Assembly: GCA_946546075.1 (NCBI GenBank)
Contig: CAMNNV010000013.1
Location: 1-15,220, forward strand
Source: an uncultured Bacillota bacterium
Lineage (GTDB): Bacteria > Bacillota > Clostridia > Peptostreptococcales > Anaerovoracaceae
Reading direction: 5' to 3'
Length of the DNA stretch: 15,220 bases
Under the pieces are notes generated by a model. It did not search any database, was not told where the DNA came from, and was given only the letters and a program-made list of their open reading frames with translations. Positions 14,003-15,220 of the stretch are shown in pieces (position 1 is the stretch's first letter; each line of letters opens with the position of its first letter). Both the position numbers and the translations under genes were made by a program.

Positions 14003-14038
14003 TGTTTCTCATCACTTCTTCATGTTTTGATTAGTAAC

Positions 14039-14070
14039 TATCACAATGCTTATTATTGCTCATTGTTATC
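14039..14070. promoter_or_regulatory. Imperfect palindrome between the TetR gene and the membrane protein gene, candidate operator
   Basis: The half-site TATCACAATG (14039-14048) and the reverse complement of 14061-14070, GATAACAATG, agree at 8 of 10 positions, with a perfect ACAATG/CATTGT core separated by 12 bases. Its right half overlaps the -35 box of the plus-strand gene. Position in the divergent intergenic region is typical of a TetR-family autoregulatory site; binding is inferred. Confidence 0.5.
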
Positions 14071-14090
14071 CGGCGGTCAAGGATTATAAA
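14063..14090 (+). promoter_or_regulatory. Promoter of the seven-helix membrane protein gene
   Basis: TTGTTA (14063-14068) and TATAAA (14085-14090) are spaced 16 bases apart on the plus strand. Transcription would begin near 14097, leaving a leader of about 35 bases with a strong AAGGAGG at 14118-14124. Confidence 0.65.
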
Positions 14091-14131
14091 ATCTAGACAG
14101 AAATCATATTAGATGCGAAGGAGGAAATCTA

Positions 14132-14914
14132 ATGAATATATTCAGTAAACTCACAGTGAGATACCCTTCCGGCGATGTATCCGGACAGGATTTCGTCGAC
14201 CACCTCAGTATCGGAGCTCCCGGCTGGACTGGTGCCTGGGTGGCCGTAGGATTATCCGTCATTTTCGGTCTGCTGGTCTACATCATCCCGATCTACCTCA
14301 CAGAAAAAGACAAGGTGGGCCCATATCCGCTCTGGCTCCACACCTTCTACTGGGCCGCTGACTTCATGGGCATCTGGGTCTTCATCGCCGCATGGAACAA
14401 TTACGGTCACTTCCTTTTGTTCCTTCTCCTGGCGATCGGCGAAGCCGTCTGGGTATGCATGGAAACGTACTGCCTGCAGCGCGCACTGACCTACGAAAAG
14501 GATCTCATATGGGAACCGGGCACATCCTTTGGATCCCACATGAAAGACATCGTGATCCAGATCGTGATCTTCTACGTGGGCCTGAACTTCCTGCGTTTCG
14601 AACTCCATGACGAAACCATGTGGAAATTCTGGATCTTCACCCAGGTGCTGATCACCATCGTCCCGGGTCTCGTCCTCGAAAAGCGTGGCTACCGCGAGGG
14701 CAACAACCTGATTCTCCACGTGGTGTTCATCTGCGTGGCTCTCGTTTCATTCAACCCATGGTGCAACATGTGGCTGGCCATCGCGCCGGACTTCTTCTCG
14801 CTTTCCGAAAATCCTTGGTACTACATCATGGGACTGATCTGCCTGTTCTTCTCAGTGAGAGGACTCATCGTCTACCGCCGCCTGCCGGAGAAAGGTGCCG
14901 TGGCAGTAAAATAG
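14132..14914 (+). CDS. Unrecognised seven-helix membrane protein
   Basis: A 260-residue integral membrane protein that I do not recognise. Seven hydrophobic segments lie near residues 33-55, 67-87, 93-115, 139-155, 164-183, 192-215 and 229-248, preceded by a soluble N-terminus of about 30 residues. It is rich in Trp and Tyr within or near the helices (for example LWLHTFYWAADFMGIWVF, 67-84). Charged residues lie in or beside the membrane: Asp77 in helix 2, Glu104 and Glu111 in helix 3 (AIGEAVWVCMETYC). These could be functional. There is no signal peptide or known motif. AAGGAGG lies seven bases before the ATG. It diverges from the TetR gene, which suggests ligand-controlled expression; a transporter or a membrane-embedded enzyme are both possible. 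Confidence 0.82.
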   Translation: MNIFSKLTVRYPSGDVSGQDFVDHLSIGAPGWTGAWVAVGLSVIFGLLVYIIPIYLTEKDKVGPYPLWLHTFYWAADFMGIWVFIAAWNNYGHFLLFLLLAIGEAVWVCMETYCLQRALTYEKDLIWEPGTSFGSHMKDIVIQIVIFYVGLNFLRFELHDETMWKFWIFTQVLITIVPGLVLEKRGYREGNNLILHVVFICVALVSFNPWCNMWLAIAPDFFSLSENPWYYIMGLICLFFSVRGLIVYRRLPEKGAVAVK

Positions 14915-14920
14915 CGATCC

Positions 14921-14944
14921 TTCGGAATGGAACACCATTCTGAA
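14921..14944 (+). terminator. Probable terminator of the membrane protein gene
   Basis: TTCGGAATGG (14921-14930) and CCATTCTGAA (14935-14944) pair over 10 bp (one G-T) around the AACA loop, six bases after the stop codon. Only TTT follows, so the U-tract is poor and termination may be partial. Confidence 0.55.
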
Positions 14945-14977
14945 TTTCCCACAATCCATTCGAAACAGCAGAGATAC

Positions 14978-15011
14978 GAACAGGTCCGGAGCCCACGCTC
15001 CGGACCTGTTC
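14978..15011. repeat. Perfect 15-bp inverted repeat (GC-rich hairpin without U-tract)
   Basis: GAACAGGTCCGGAGC (14978-14992) and GCTCCGGACCTGTTC (14997-15011) are perfectly complementary with a CCAC loop. Neither strand has a T-run after the stem, so it is not a standard rho-independent terminator. It may act as a backup terminator or RNA-stabilising hairpin for the preceding gene, or be a dispersed intergenic repeat. The rest of the 229-base gap between the membrane gene and the tRNA holds only the hairpin at 14921-14944 and the tRNA promoter. Confidence 0.85.
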
Positions 15012-15084
15012 ACTATGAAAACCACTGATCTTTTGCCGCTTCACAGGCATTACAAAAATAATTTACATTTCGGTGAAATTTCCC

Positions 15085-15113
15085 CTTTCATTCTGCCGAC
15101 TTTGTGTTATAAT
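15085..15113 (+). promoter_or_regulatory. Promoter of the tRNA-Glu gene
   Basis: A perfect TATAAT (15108-15113) lies 30 bases before the tRNA. A weak -35 match CTTTCA (15085-15090, three of six) is 17 bases upstream. Transcription would begin near 15120. Confidence 0.7.
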
Positions 15114-15143
15114 AACATTCGTGACAAAGAAAAGAATAAACAT

Positions 15144-15218
15144 GGTCGCATGGTCAAGTGGTCAAGACGCTAGCCTCTCACGCTGGAATCCGGGGTTCGA
15201 CTCCCCGTGCGACTACCA
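15144..15218 (+). tRNA. tRNA-Glu (anticodon CTC)
   Basis: A full cloverleaf of 75 bases with encoded CCA. The acceptor stem GGTCGCA pairs with TGCGACT (one G-T at the first pair). The D arm is GTC...GAC. The anticodon stem CTAGC/GCTGG holds the loop CTCTCAC with anticodon CTC, reading GAG codons. The T arm CGGGG-TTCGACT-CCCCG is followed by the acceptor strand and ACCA. The overall sequence, including the TGGTCAAG...GGTCAAGAC D region, matches bacterial tRNA-Glu. The CTC isoacceptor normally accompanies a TTC one elsewhere in the genome. Further tRNA genes may follow beyond the window edge, two bases away. Confidence 0.97.
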
Positions 15219-15220
15219 AT

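Noticed and set aside
15071..15083. Small inverted repeat ATTTC-GGT-GAAAT upstream of the tRNA gene
   Set aside because: A 5-bp A/T-rich stem is expected by chance and has no link to the promoter boxes.
1..15220. CRISPR array, insertion sequence, integrase or attachment site, including at the tRNA 3' end
   Set aside because: No regular direct repeats, transposase or integrase motifs occur in the window. The tRNA ends two bases before the edge, so an attachment site beyond it cannot be judged.

Overview
The window most likely comes from a low-to-mid GC member of the Bacillota, probably an anaerobic member of the class Clostridia. The signs are strong AGGAGG-type ribosome binding sites, TATAAT promoters (several with the extended TGn motif), a tRNA gene with encoded CCA, separate coaB and coaC genes, an AmmeMemoRadiSam locus and a PfoR-like EIIC protein. 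A rumen or oral Clostridia lineage such as Anaerovoracaceae is only a guess. There is no mobile element, CRISPR array, rRNA or phage gene, and no gene-free stretch over 300 bases. It is mostly chromosomal housekeeping and small-accessory DNA.

Layout. (1) Positions 1-581: the first codons of a gene leaving the left edge, a DUF805 membrane protein and a terminator, all on the minus strand. (2) Positions 617-5397: a compact minus-strand operon transcribed coaB, coaC, thrC, PAP2 phosphatase, rdgB, yihY. It combines two steps of coenzyme A synthesis, the last step of threonine synthesis, a lipid phosphatase-like protein, a nucleotide-pool cleaner and a membrane protein. It is driven by a TTGACA/TAAAAT promoter at 5438-5467 and ends at the hairpin at 554-581. 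(3) Positions 5475-8209: a divergent plus-strand pair, an M18 aminopeptidase and an SstT-type Ser/Thr:Na+ symporter. Its extended -10 promoter lies immediately next to the coaB -35 box. It ends in a bidirectional terminator.

(4) Positions 8214-10909: a minus-strand operon with its own extended -10 promoter. It encodes a fused MEMO/LigB-like plus AMMECR1 protein, the AmrS radical SAM enzyme and a GNAT acetyltransferase. The function of this conserved system is not settled. (5) Positions 10921-13360: a minus-strand operon of a SAM methyltransferase, a hotdog acyl-CoA thioesterase translationally coupled to it, and a PfoR-like orphan EIIC membrane protein. Its promoter is embedded in inverted repeats. 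(6) Positions 13388-14944: a TetR-family regulator divergent from an unrecognised seven-helix membrane protein, with an imperfect palindrome overlapping the membrane gene's -35 box. (7) Positions 14978-15218: a perfect 15-bp hairpin, then a promoter and a tRNA-Glu(CTC) gene.

The strongest candidates for new biology are the AmmeMemoRadiSam operon with its GNAT partner, and the TetR / seven-helix membrane protein pair with its putative operator. Several start codons were set by ribosome binding site spacing rather than by longest reading frame: DUF805, PAP2, coaC, M18 and GNAT.
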